From Durusdinium trenchii (Eukaryota > Sar > Dinophyceae > Suessiales > Symbiodiniaceae), in the NCBI GenBank assembly GCA_963970005.1, contig CAXAMN010025628.1:124001-188000 (forward strand): a stretch of 64,000 bases of DNA, written 5' to 3'. Below the pieces are notes generated by a model. The model did not search any database. It saw only the letters and a program-made list of their open reading frames with translations, and was not told where the DNA came from. Made by a program: the position numbers and the translations under genes. The number at the start of each line of letters is the position of its first letter. Positions within the stretch are counted from its first letter, which is position 1. Of this stretch, positions 47,696-56,516 are shown piece by piece.

Positions 47696-48718
47696 GCCGG
47701 GCGCATACCGCAACCGTGCCGAACAAGAGGTGGAATGGTCGAACGAGGATGGAGGGGGGTTCCTGGAGAGAGGTGTTTGGGGTTCCAGGTGCTGTTCGAA
47801 GGGCAGAGGTGAGGACCTCTATACTTTGTTTGATTTCATTCAGATTATCAGTTACCCCTGCCTCAAACTATCATGGAACCTGAGAAAACCACCCTTGTAG
47901 GGGAAAAATGGTCTTCCAGAGGCCTACGTTCCACTTCCATGCTTGTTTCCGGGGCTGCCCATCCAGCCGGCACGGGTGGTGTCGCGTGCGCGTGCGACAG
48001 GCGGACTCTCCTGCGGCCGCAGGGTCACCGATGAACAGAGGTGGGCTGAGCCAGGTCTTTGGATCATGTTAGGCACGTCTTGATGATCTGGATGATCTTG
48101 ATGGTGCCACTGCCCAAGACCCTGCTTCACCATACGTCCCCTTGGTTGAGCGCTACAGCCACTGCCAGGCCTTGTTCGATTATCGGATGGGCTTTGTCTT
48201 TCTTGGTGCTTGGGCAGTGCACTTTTTGCCGCCAGCGGGGCTGTGAGCCAGCCAGGTGCAGCCGGCTCAGTTGGGGTGCTTTGGTGATAGTGTCATCTCA
48301 AACTCATAACTGGCACGCTCGGGGTTTTCAGTTTTCATCTCCAAATCACTACTGTTTACTAGACCCAGCAAAGACCCCGACGAACATGTAGGCGCAGGTG
48401 CTAATATATGCAAATATTATAACCTGCGCAATCTTTCTTGCCACCATCTCATCTTATCACATGTCTCTGTACATGTCTTTTACGGAGCGCAGGCCCGGTG
48501 CCCACCGTGCTGCTGCTCAATCGATGGCAAGTGCCGCTTGATTTCTCAACACACCGGCGGTCATTCCGCGGGTTGTGTTCAACTGAGTGGGCCCATGAGG
48601 GGGAGTGGGCCAGGAAAAACAACCTATACCTAGACCAGTGACAATTCAAGGATCTAGGCCTGCAAGGAGTCTATAGTCTATCTTGAGTTTCCTGAAAGCA
48701 TCTCATTTTTCAGCCAGT

Positions 48719-49040
48719 CTATGAAAAATCATTAGCCTCCATATGCCTCTCGTCTCCAAATCCGAGGTTCAGTGGCGCAGAGACCAGCGTGAACTGGGAG
48801 GCCGGGACATCTTCCGCCATTCCACTACTAGACACGGGACAGGGATGTCTGGGGATGAATCGCACGCCAGCCGGGGCCATTAGCCACATGGCCACGGGCC
48901 ACGGGTGCATCTGGGCAAGAAGGAGCGCAATGAAGAGTAGTCCACTGAGCTCTGCATGTAGCGATGTGAGGGGCGCAATCAGATTTGTTTGCACGTCCGG
49001 CGGCAACATGCTAAGCGTCTGCTCAATGTCATGCAGCGAG
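48719..49040 (-). CDS. Putative coding block with a hydrophobic segment
   Basis: On the minus strand the frame reads MMHSLHDIEQTLSMLPPDVQ, then a hydrophobic LSGLLFIALLLAQMHPWPVA stretch that could cross a membrane, and stops at 48719. It begins where the Cys-rich block at 49045 ends, in another frame, so the two may be parts of one gene separated by an indel. Codon bias is moderate. Confidence 0.3.
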
Positions 49041-49044
49041 TGCA

Positions 49045-49257
49045 TCATGGTTTGCACTCGCTCATGCAGGGCAGCATCAACTTGGTGGTGTTCACGCGCC
49101 AGTCGACGCCGGCGAGCGGGGTGTTCACGGGATTCCTGCAAAGGTCCTGCCACTTGCACACCTGTTCGGGCACGCAGTCGCCGCTCGTAGTCCCGTACTG
49201 TCCAGTCACCGGGTTGGCGCGGCAGTGCTTCAAAAGGACGAACTTGCAGGAATGCAT
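49045..49257 (-). CDS. Putative Cys-rich host exon
   Basis: The minus-strand frame encodes MHSCKFVLLKHCRANPVTGQ and then a regular cysteine series (DCVPEQVCKWQDLC, MLPCMSECK), with close to 90% G or C in third positions, far above the other two frames. The cysteine spacing suggests a disulfide-rich extracellular domain. A TTCCTGCAAG acceptor-like site lies near its start. No family recognised. Confidence 0.42.
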   Translation of the reverse strand: MHSCKFVLLKHCRANPVTGQYGTTSGDCVPEQVCKWQDLCRNPVNTPLAGVDWRVNTTKLMLPCMSECKP

Positions 49258-49593
49258 TTAATGCGTCAGCACTGTGATCACAAGGGCTTCCCGCAACATG
49301 GGCTTCGACATAATTGGCCGCTTTTCGTGATAGTCAATGTGAAGGATGTCACGTGATGTCAAGAGTCCGGTGATTCTGGTCAACAACACACGTGACCAGT
49401 CTGATAATGAATCATCGAAGTGGACTTCAGTTGCTTGGCCCTTGCGCAGAGGTGTCTAAGAAGTGCGTGGTGTTGTCCTTGGCCGGCTTGATTTAGGACA
49501 ACTGGGGCCAAAATTCACGAGTTCAACTCTGTCTCCAGGGTCTCCCAAGAAAACCATAGAAAACCTAGCGATGGGTAGCATCCCAATCACCAA

Positions 49594-49598
49594 ACATG
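49594..49598. other. Target site duplication, 5' copy (element 3)
   Basis: ACATG directly before the LTR matches ACATG at 60418-60422 directly after the 3' LTR. Confidence 0.75.
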
Positions 49599-49910
49599 AG
49601 AAGAAATCCCTCAGCTGAAACCACCTCCAGAAGTAGATGTACTGAGCTTTGAATGAGAGGCTTGCATGCTTGCATGTATAGTTTGGTAAAGATGGATCTA
49701 AAGCATTTTTGGACATGGTCACTGACGTAGTCCTATGCTGTGAAATCGTGAACTGTAAACAGTTACATGGCCAGAAATGGCAGACGGCCACTCGTACTGT
49801 GCCAACGATTTGGCTCAAGACTTGGAAAAGGTGCAAGGGTTGCTTGAATGCCGATCGTCGTATCGTCCGCTGCCTTTGCATAGGGAAAGCCAGGTTTCAG
49901 AGTTTCAACT
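49599..49910 (+). repeat. 5' LTR of element 3
   Basis: 312 bp from AGAAGAAATCCC to GTTTCAACT. ATTTGGCTCAAG at 49808-49819 is one T short of the spliced-leader end ATTTTGGCTCAAG. Confidence 0.88.
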
Positions 49911-49922
49911 GGTTATCAGCCG
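49911..49922 (+). promoter_or_regulatory. Primer binding site of element 3
   Basis: GGTTATCAGCCG directly after the LTR, identical to element 2. With the preceding T it reads TGG, the complement of the tRNA CCA end. Confidence 0.58.
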
Positions 49923-50104
49923 CAAGAGCTACAAGGAGACCATTGGTTGAAAAACGAGACCATACACATAGCATCGTGTCAAGCTTGGCATACGAAACAC
50001 TGACATAAGACTAAGGTGTGACTTGAACATTGAGTTGAGTGAAGAGAGAGAACACATACTTGGTTTGAGCTTCACTCGTTGCCTCGCGCCTCCGAGCGCG
50101 ATTC

Positions 50105-51914
50105 ATGCCACCGCGTGAGAGGGAGCGCGATAGGTCGCGCCGCCGGCGTGGACCTCGAGGCGGTGACCCAAGCCGCCCAAGTCAGCTGTCGAGGAGAGAA
50201 CGCGGTCTCCCTACTGAAGACCGAGGAAGAGAGCAACACCGTGATCGTGGTGTAGAGTACCGTCGAGTTGATCGTGGGCGTGGTCGAGATCGCGGCACAA
50301 GCCGCGACAGTCGTGACTGGCCAAGGACTGGTAGGGGACGCGGTGATCGGACGAGTCATCGGGAAGTCTACCAGGCGAGATCTCCGCGTCAACCGCGGTA
50401 CCCACCGCCCCACGTGACAGAGACGTGGGAAACACGTCGGGCACCGCCGAGGCCACATAGCGAGAGCGAAGAAGAGACCGAGTCGCGAGTTGATCACGTT
50501 GAGCGTGGTCGAGAGGAGCGATCGCGATCCCGAGCTCGCGGAGAGTGGCGACAGCTCTGGGTCTGGGTACCTGAGAGCCCGGAGCGCGACGAGGACTCGC
50601 GTGAAGACATCCCTGAAGAGGAGGTTGAACTTGAGGGAGAATCTGTCGATACCGAGACAGGTGAGCCCAGAGTGCACCTTGCAGAGGCCGTTGAAGCTGC
50701 TCCGGAAGTTCCTGGTTGTTCACCTGAGGTTGCGTCGGCTGTCGATTTTTTCGGCGACCGAGGATTCGATCGCGAGGCAGGCTACAGAAGCAGCCACCGA
50801 ACGTTCCGTGTCGACCGAACCTGACACTCTTCGTGAACGAGCTCGTGAACTTCGCACGAAGGCTGCTCGCCCATCAGCGAGCAAGCCATCGCCGTCGGTG
50901 AGCGAGGAGCAGATTGAGGAGAAGCCGCCGGTTGAGAAGCGTGTCAAACCACCTCCAAAGGCTACATCGGCTAAGGCCAAGACGAAGAGGGAGCTTGTTG
51001 AGGCTGGTGACATTGTGCGTGAAGCTGGTGTTGAAGAGACATCGCGTGCGCGCGAGGGCGAGAGGTCGTCGGCTTCTGGGATTCGACGGAGTTTGGAAGA
51101 CATCCCAACTCCGCCTCCAGCTCCTACTAAGGAAGAGATCGAGCAGGCCGAGGCTGCAAGGCAACTAGAGCTGCAGAACTTGCCGCCACCACCTCCGGCT
51201 CCTCGTGTGCCGCCGGTTCCGGCGACTGCAAGGGCCGCGTCGAAGCCGCAGCTGACAGAGAGGATCCAGCCGGTCGTGCTTGCCCCAAGGCCGAAGGAGC
51301 GACCGCCGCACCCAGACCAAGCGACACCGTCGACGTCGGCTCGCCCTGCAGAGCCCCGAGGAGATCCTCCAGTCTGGCAGGACAAACCCCTTGTTCTTTT
51401 CCACAAAACGTTGAGCTTCCCGAACAGCGATCCGCCGATCGCTGAGGCCTCGGTTCAGACTTTGAAAGGGCTAAAGGAAAAGGGTTTTGCTGTGGGCGCG
51501 TTGAGCTTCGCTTCAAACAAAGCCACCCAAGAGAGCGTGGCAACTGGCGTGGCAGATTTGGAGCGTCGGCTTGGTTGGTCGCTTGACGTGTTTGCGATTA
51601 CACGTACCAAGTTCTCCACCGACGCTGAGCAGGGAGCTTCGATCACCGGCCACATTGGTTGCAAAGCCAAGTTGGTTGCTCAGTTTGGACCCATCATCTA
51701 CGTGGACGATCAAGGATCGCTGCTGAACGACGTCCGAACGCTCCAGCAGAACGTCCCGCTCGGTAGCAAGACTCATTGCGTATACGCGCTGCAACGCTTC
51801 CGAGGGGGAGCGGTTGATCCGGACATTTCCGAATACGAGCGAACTGCCCTCCGCACGGGAGCTCGGCTGCATCTTCAGCCGGTGAAGAAGACGGAGGTCA
51901 AGCATTGTTGGTAG
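50105..51914 (+). pseudogene. Arg-rich protein with C-terminal HAD-like domain, one frame break (element 3)
   Basis: ATG 50105 begins MPPRERERDRSRRRRGPRGG. The first 200 residues are R/E/D/S-rich like RS-domain RNA-binding proteins. The frame breaks at the T6 run 50746-50751; one T fewer lets it continue in the frame that ends at 51914. The middle is Pro/Ala/Lys-rich (PPPPPAPRVPPVPATARAA). The last 170 residues look like a HAD-fold domain: LVLFHKTLSF at the place of motif I, GALSFASN (motif II Ser), GCKAKLVAQFG (motif III Lys) and IIYVDDQGSLLNDV (motif IV Asp pair). The Asp nucleophile expected before HKTL is missing, so phosphatase activity is doubtful. A HAD-domain ORF ahead of Gag is unusual for a copia element. 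Confidence 0.52.
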
Positions 51915-52514
51915 TGGTGCATTTTGCGTTGCTTGTGCCAACATTAGTCGACCAGAAAGGAGTTGATCACGTTGAGCGTGTTGACATTGTGCATTGACCT
52001 TTTGAGGGATGGTGCATAGAGTTGGTGGCATTCTGCAATAAATCCGTCCGCCGAGGAAGGCCACGTGTCGGGTTGAGCAAGCTGCATTGAATTGAGACGT
52101 TGTGCATTGATCAAACATTGATTGGTGGACGTCGGAGGAGGTTGAAGGCATTGGTTGTTGGTGGGTGAACATTGTTCATTGTCGTTGGCCAGAGCTTGTA
52201 CTGCCTTCGCGTCTGGTTCGCGTACCTCCGCGACCGACGCGACTCGTTGATCGTGTTTACACGACTCGCTGCCAGAAATCGCAGCTTCTAGCGCGTGGCA
52301 ATAAACTCCGCGACAAACGTCGCGTGCCGGCAGTGAAAAGAGGAGGTTGGTGCTGCTCAGTGGGTCGAGACAGTGTTTGTTGTTGATTTGAGTGTTTGCG
52401 AACAAGCCATCTGTAGTTAGTTGAGAGTTTTTCAACTGAGTCGGGTCGAATTGAGTGTGTTGAGATTGAGTTGATTGCTTGAGTTGGATTTCAACTTCTT
52501 GCACCAGTCAGTCG
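51915..52514 (+). other. Spacer between the leader ORF and Gag (element 3)
   Basis: About 600 bp without a supported gene. It is TG-rich with repeated TTGAG words near 52420-52490. A strong hairpin, CGCGAC-AAAC-GTCGCG, at 52309-52324 is followed by TGCC, recalling the element 2 micro-hairpins but with another loop. Confidence 0.5.
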
Positions 52515-52787
52515 ATGTCAAAACGGTCGCTTCCTGCAACACCCTTTCGTGTCATCGGTCCTGAAGGCTCCTACGAAACCTCGAGCTCGTCCATTTCACC
52601 GGAGACTGGGCTTGCGAGGATGGAGGGTGAATTGGGAGCTGGTGGAGAATCCGGGCTCCAGGTGAGCGTGCCGGCTAAGGGAAACACAAAAGCTGCAGTG
52701 AGTCGCATGAGAACTCAGAGTTGTGAGCATTCCCAACCTTCTGGGGTACAAGGTGATCCGCCGGCTGTTCCTGGGGTGCATGTTTGA
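52515..52787 (+). CDS. Possible N-terminal part of Gag (element 3)
   Basis: ATG 52515 gives MSKRSLPATPFRVIGPEGSY and about 90 residues, ending at TGA 52785-52787. The long Gag frame continues in the +1 frame, with its first ATG at 52780 overlapping the stop. A 9-base tandem duplication (TGATCAGAG twice, 52785-52802) lies at the junction and could mark the indel that split the gene. It could also be a separate upstream ORF. Confidence 0.4.
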   Translation: MSKRSLPATPFRVIGPEGSYETSSSSISPETGLARMEGELGAGGESGLQVSVPAKGNTKAAVSRMRTQSCEHSQPSGVQGDPPAVPGVHV

Positions 52788-55700
52788 TCAGAGTGATCAG
52801 AGGACCCTCAATCATCTACAAGTACTCAACCAGCACAACATTGACCCAGAGACACTTGAAAGAATTGTTCAGGGTTACGTTCAATCGCAGTTGAGCCATG
52901 CAGAACAGGTGATACAGCATGAACGACAACAACATCAGCTCGAGCAGCGAAATGCAGCACTACAGTTGAGCCTTGAACATCAACAGATGAACCAACATAT
53001 ACAACAACAAGAAGCCAGCATGGCACAACAAGCACACACCAGGATCAACCAGATCACGACAGAGGCACAAGCAGAAATCCTAAGGCATCAGCAGATAGCA
53101 GAACAAGCTCAACGCGAGATACAACGCGTGACAGCTGCAGCAGAAGCCAGGTGCCAAGACCTTGCGCGTGAGAACGAAGCCCTCCGAGCTTCGCCTGTTG
53201 CTGGTTATTTTGATGCGTGTCCGTCGGAAGCCGGAAGAGCACCGTCGGTTGCTTCAGCCTCACCGTTGAATGTTGTTTACTGCCATGTGTGTGGAAACCA
53301 GAATGTTGTTGGACGAGGTTGGTGTTGGAACTGTAAAAGCAGTCTTGAAGAGCCCGAGAATGGTACGGACCCTTTTGAACCACCATCTCATGAGAGGCAT
53401 ATGTACCCAATGCCTACGCGACCCTCTAGTGTCGCGACCATCAGGGAGCCAGTCAACATACAAAGGAACATTGCGTCGCATGAAGGACCATCCCATGCAG
53501 AAGTTCCTCTTCCTCGAGCCCCTGGCGGTCCGGGACCGTATGGCATGCCGTGTGGTGCAATGCATGATGGTTCACACGTTCATCATCTTGGTGTTGATCC
53601 CAGGTTGGTCTATGGAATGTCGACCCCAAAGGCTGTTTCAGAGTCAGGCAGTGCCCCTGTTCCTCGCGTAGGATTTCAACGGGCCGTTCCGGCCATGCCA
53701 TCGTTCCCAAGAGCTTCAATGGGACCGGCTTACCCACCAGGGGGGTACATCGGCACTATTCCAGAAGCACCTCCAGGTGTATCATCATCGAGTCACCCAC
53801 CAAACATCTCCATTGCAACACCTTGCAAGAAGGAGTCATCGGAGTCTGGTGGTGGATCGGAGAGCTCGGATGGTTCATCCGACGAAGGCTCAAGAATGCC
53901 GGCAGGCAACCCTCCTGAATCTTGGTTGCTTGACGGTGAAACCGAAGACAACGTGTACAAAATCAAGCACTTGAGAAACATCTCAATCACCAAGTTGCCA
54001 ACAGATGCAACATCTTGTAGAGAGTGGCGTGCTGCATTGCTTGCGTCGGTGTCGCGCATTGACCTCACTGCGCGAGATGTGTTGGTCAAGTACACTACGC
54101 ATTGCATGGATGCTGGACGAGGTCGGACTTTCAGGGCTACGCTCCAAAATGACCAGTCGTTCATCCCGTTCAACAAGCACATCGCCGCCGAGCTCATCAA
54201 GCAGGACCTCCTCTCCACCAACACGGATTTGGCCCATGAGCTCACTTCCTATGTTGAAGCGTGTACTGCAGTCAGCCAAGGTCCAAAAGGAATGGCGTTG
54301 TTGAACATCGTCGCGTCGTACTATGAGACTGGGTTGACTCATTCGGTTGCGCTTGATCAGATGCACTTGTTGTCGTTGACGCTTGCAGGCCGGAGTGCCA
54401 AGGACCTCACGGAGTTTGTCAGGAAGACCAACTACATCCTCCGTGGTTTGAAGCAGTCGGATCGACCAGCCCCAGAGACATTGTTTCAGTGGCTGTGGCA
54501 ACAGGTGAAGCGAGTGCCCATTCTTTCGCGAATCACTGACAAGGTTCGCGAGTCGTCCGGTCGGTCGAAGAAGAGGACTTTTGAGTGGTGGGCACAGATC
54601 GCGGAGGAGCTCAGGGAGCGTCGTCATGACATGAACTATGACAACATCTCCAAAGGCTTGAAGGACATGCCCAATGCGTCGCTTGCTTGTCCGTCGACTC
54701 AGGTCACCAAGGTTGAGAAGGCTCCCAAGCCGCCTAATGCTCCAAGGACTTCGAAGGAGTCGGATGCGCCAGCGCTTCCCGCTGATGCAAGGGGTGGCAA
54801 AGGAAAGGGAAAGAGAACGCCATGTGCTATGCACGCTGCTGGTTTGTGTCGCTTTGGTTCGCGTTGTAGGAACGAACACGTTGGTGATGCAGGTAGTGAT
54901 GCTGCCAAGAAGGCGTACATGAAATCTCAGGAAGGCCAAGGTGACAAAGGTTCCACGGGAAAGGACGGCAAGGGCAAGAGTAAGGATGGCAAGGGGAAAG
55001 GCAAGAAGGGCAAGGATGGTGCTTCATCGTCCTCTGTGCCATCAGCGGCAGCCGCTGCAGCCGCATCCACTGTGACCATCACTGAGGCGAATGCGGAAGA
55101 GGTCATGGACATTTGGAAGAGTTTTTGCGAGTTTGCTCGTAGGGCACTTCCTGCATTGAACGTCTTCCTCAAGGTCAGCATCCCCATCCTTGCGTCCGTT
55201 GTCAACTCCATCGTTGAGAACCCAAGCATTGGCGTTGAGCAAGCTGCAGGTATGTTGCGTCCAACTGTTGAGGACTTTCGCAACTTGTCGCTTGAGTTCA
55301 TTGGTGATACGGGCGCCGCACATGACATTGGGTCTTTTAAGGCGCTTGCCGATCAAGGTTTTGACCGTGAGATGTTGGAACCTTGGTTGAAGTGTTTGGA
55401 TAACCCTGTGAGGTTTTCCACGGGAGGAGGACCCCAAACTTCCTCGGAGGCACTTCGTATCTATGCCAAGAGCGTGGGTGATTTGAACCTCCACTTGTTG
55501 AAGAACTGTCCGTTGGCCATGTCGATTGGCAAACAGGTCAGCAAAGGCCGCACTTTTGTTTGGGAGCATGGCAAGGTGCCGTTCATTGCTCTTGACCACA
55601 AGAAGTGCTGGGTATGGTGTCCCACTGAGCACCGCTGGTATGCGAGAAGGGTTCAGAACGATGTGCCCATCTTCTCGTTGCACGCGTCAGGGGGGCCACA

Positions 55701-56199
55701 ACAAGGACTGAACTTCAACCACAGCAAGAAGCTGTACCAGCCCGCTGTTGTTGCTGAGTGTCCTGAGTCGTGCTTTTGTGGAGGCTGCCTTGAGCGGCTT
55801 CCTGCTTGCGTTTGTTCCACCTACCCGGAGGAGGATGCCGGCTTGAAAGTTGGAGACCAGGAGGTCGCGGCTTCTAGCGTGTGTGAGGTGCCGGTTGAAG
55901 GTTTGGTTGTAACAGAAACAAACAAGGAACATAGAAGAAAGCAGCATCGCAAAGACAACAAACGTCGCAAGTGGGAGGCCATGAAGAAGACCCGTCTTGT
56001 TGAGAAGGGGCAAAAGAAGCTTCCGCGTGGTGAGTTGTCCATGGTTGTGATGATGCGTGACATGGTTGAGTTCTACACCACACAGGCCCAGACCAATAAA
56101 GGCAAGGTAGCAAAACGCTTTGAGGCACTGGCCGTCGAGGTGATGAAGGAGCTCGAAAGTTTTGAACAACCACAATGCAGACTGACCCAACCTGTTTGA
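52780..56199 (+). CDS. Gag-protease polyprotein of element 3
   Basis: The first in-frame ATG is at 52780 (MFDQSDQRTLNHLQVLNQ). Residues 25-130 form a Gln/His/Glu-rich coiled coil. A zinc-ribbon-like C-x2-C...C-x2-C pair (YCHVCGNQ, WCWNCKSS) lies near 190-210. The capsid-like region covers about 395-640 (NISITKLPTDATSCREWRAA). One CCCH finger follows (CAMHAAGLCRFGSRCRNEH), then a Gly/Lys-rich basic stretch. The protease active site is LEFIGDTGAAHDIGS near residue 845. Near 1010 a short Cys cluster (CFCGGCLERLPACVC) precedes a basic C-terminus. The stop at 56197-56199 overlaps the next frame by 25 nt. The intact length suggests a recently functional Gag. Confidence 0.82.
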   Translation: MFDQSDQRTLNHLQVLNQHNIDPETLERIVQGYVQSQLSHAEQVIQHERQQHQLEQRNAALQLSLEHQQMNQHIQQQEASMAQQAHTRINQITTEAQAEILRHQQIAEQAQREIQRVTAAAEARCQDLARENEALRASPVAGYFDACPSEAGRAPSVASASPLNVVYCHVCGNQNVVGRGWCWNCKSSLEEPENGTDPFEPPSHERHMYPMPTRPSSVATIREPVNIQRNIASHEGPSHAEVPLPRAPGGPGPYGMPCGAMHDGSHVHHLGVDPRLVYGMSTPKAVSESGSAPVPRVGFQRAVPAMPSFPRASMGPAYPPGGYIGTIPEAPPGVSSSSHPPNISIATPCKKESSESGGGSESSDGSSDEGSRMPAGNPPESWLLDGETEDNVYKIKHLRNISITKLPTDATSCREWRAALLASVSRIDLTARDVLVKYTTHCMDAGRGRTFRATLQNDQSFIPFNKHIAAELIKQDLLSTNTDLAHELTSYVEACTAVSQGPKGMALLNIVASYYETGLTHSVALDQMHLLSLTLAGRSAKDLTEFVRKTNYILRGLKQSDRPAPETLFQWLWQQVKRVPILSRITDKVRESSGRSKKRTFEWWAQIAEELRERRHDMNYDNISKGLKDMPNASLACPSTQVTKVEKAPKPPNAPRTSKESDAPALPADARGGKGKGKRTPCAMHAAGLCRFGSRCRNEHVGDAGSDAAKKAYMKSQEGQGDKGSTGKDGKGKSKDGKGKGKKGKDGASSSSVPSAAAAAAASTVTITEANAEEVMDIWKSFCEFARRALPALNVFLKVSIPILASVVNSIVENPSIGVEQAAGMLRPTVEDFRNLSLEFIGDTGAAHDIGSFKALADQGFDREMLEPWLKCLDNPVRFSTGGGPQTSSEALRIYAKSVGDLNLHLLKNCPLAMSIGKQVSKGRTFVWEHGKVPFIALDHKKCWVWCPTEHRWYARRVQNDVPIFSLHASGGPQQGLNFNHSKKLYQPAVVAECPESCFCGGCLERLPACVCSTYPEEDAGLKVGDQEVAASSVCEVPVEGLVVTETNKEHRRKQHRKDNKRRKWEAMKKTRLVEKGQKKLPRGELSMVVMMRDMVEFYTTQAQTNKGKVAKRFEALAVEVMKELESFEQPQCRLTQPV

Positions 56200-56516
56200 C
56201 TGCAAGCACTGCGAAGCAGCGTCCAAGGCAGACTGGCCTCAAAGGCCGTGGCATGCTCATTGAGTTGTGCACCGAGCCGGACTCCAACCTAGGTGTTGTT
56301 GGTGAGAGGTTGAATGTCAAGGTCGCACGTTGTACCAAGGAGGTGAACAATTTAGAATATGAAAGCACGACATCACACCTGAAGAACTTCATTTGTGAAC
56401 ACCCAGGTATTGATTTGTGGGCAAGCCTCCGTGGAGCCAGTGGCAGTACCTCAATGCACACCGCTATGGGGCAGAGTTCAGAAAGAAATTTGCCAAGTCG
56501 AGAGATTTGTCGTTGA
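56175..56516 (+). pseudogene. N-terminal half of the methyltransferase-like module (element 3)
   Basis: ATG 56175 overlaps the Gag stop. The protein reads GRGMLIELCTEPDSNLGVVG and IDLWASL, matching LLEVCCSPESKLG and LLVWASLPC in element 2. Right after SLR the meaningful frame shifts: the continuation (WSQWQYLNAHRYG) is in another frame from about 56433. Comparison with element 2 suggests that roughly ten bases, including the codons for the Pro-Cys motif, are missing at 56427-56433. The residues after that point in this frame are spurious. Confidence 0.6.

Larger units (their letters stand above)
43954..49593. other. Gene-poor region between elements 2 and 3
   Basis: Mostly non-coding. It contains the exon-like blocks at 45770, 47497 and, on the minus strand, 46523-47056 and 48719-49257, plus one tandem repeat, all listed separately. 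The rest, including 43954-45700 and 47900-48700, shows nothing I can identify. Confidence 0.55.

Noticed and set aside
54005..54939. Long minus-strand ORFs opposite Gag of element 3 (up to 318 codons)
   Set aside because: Shadow frames of the sense Gag-protease coding sequence; no motifs and no independent signal.
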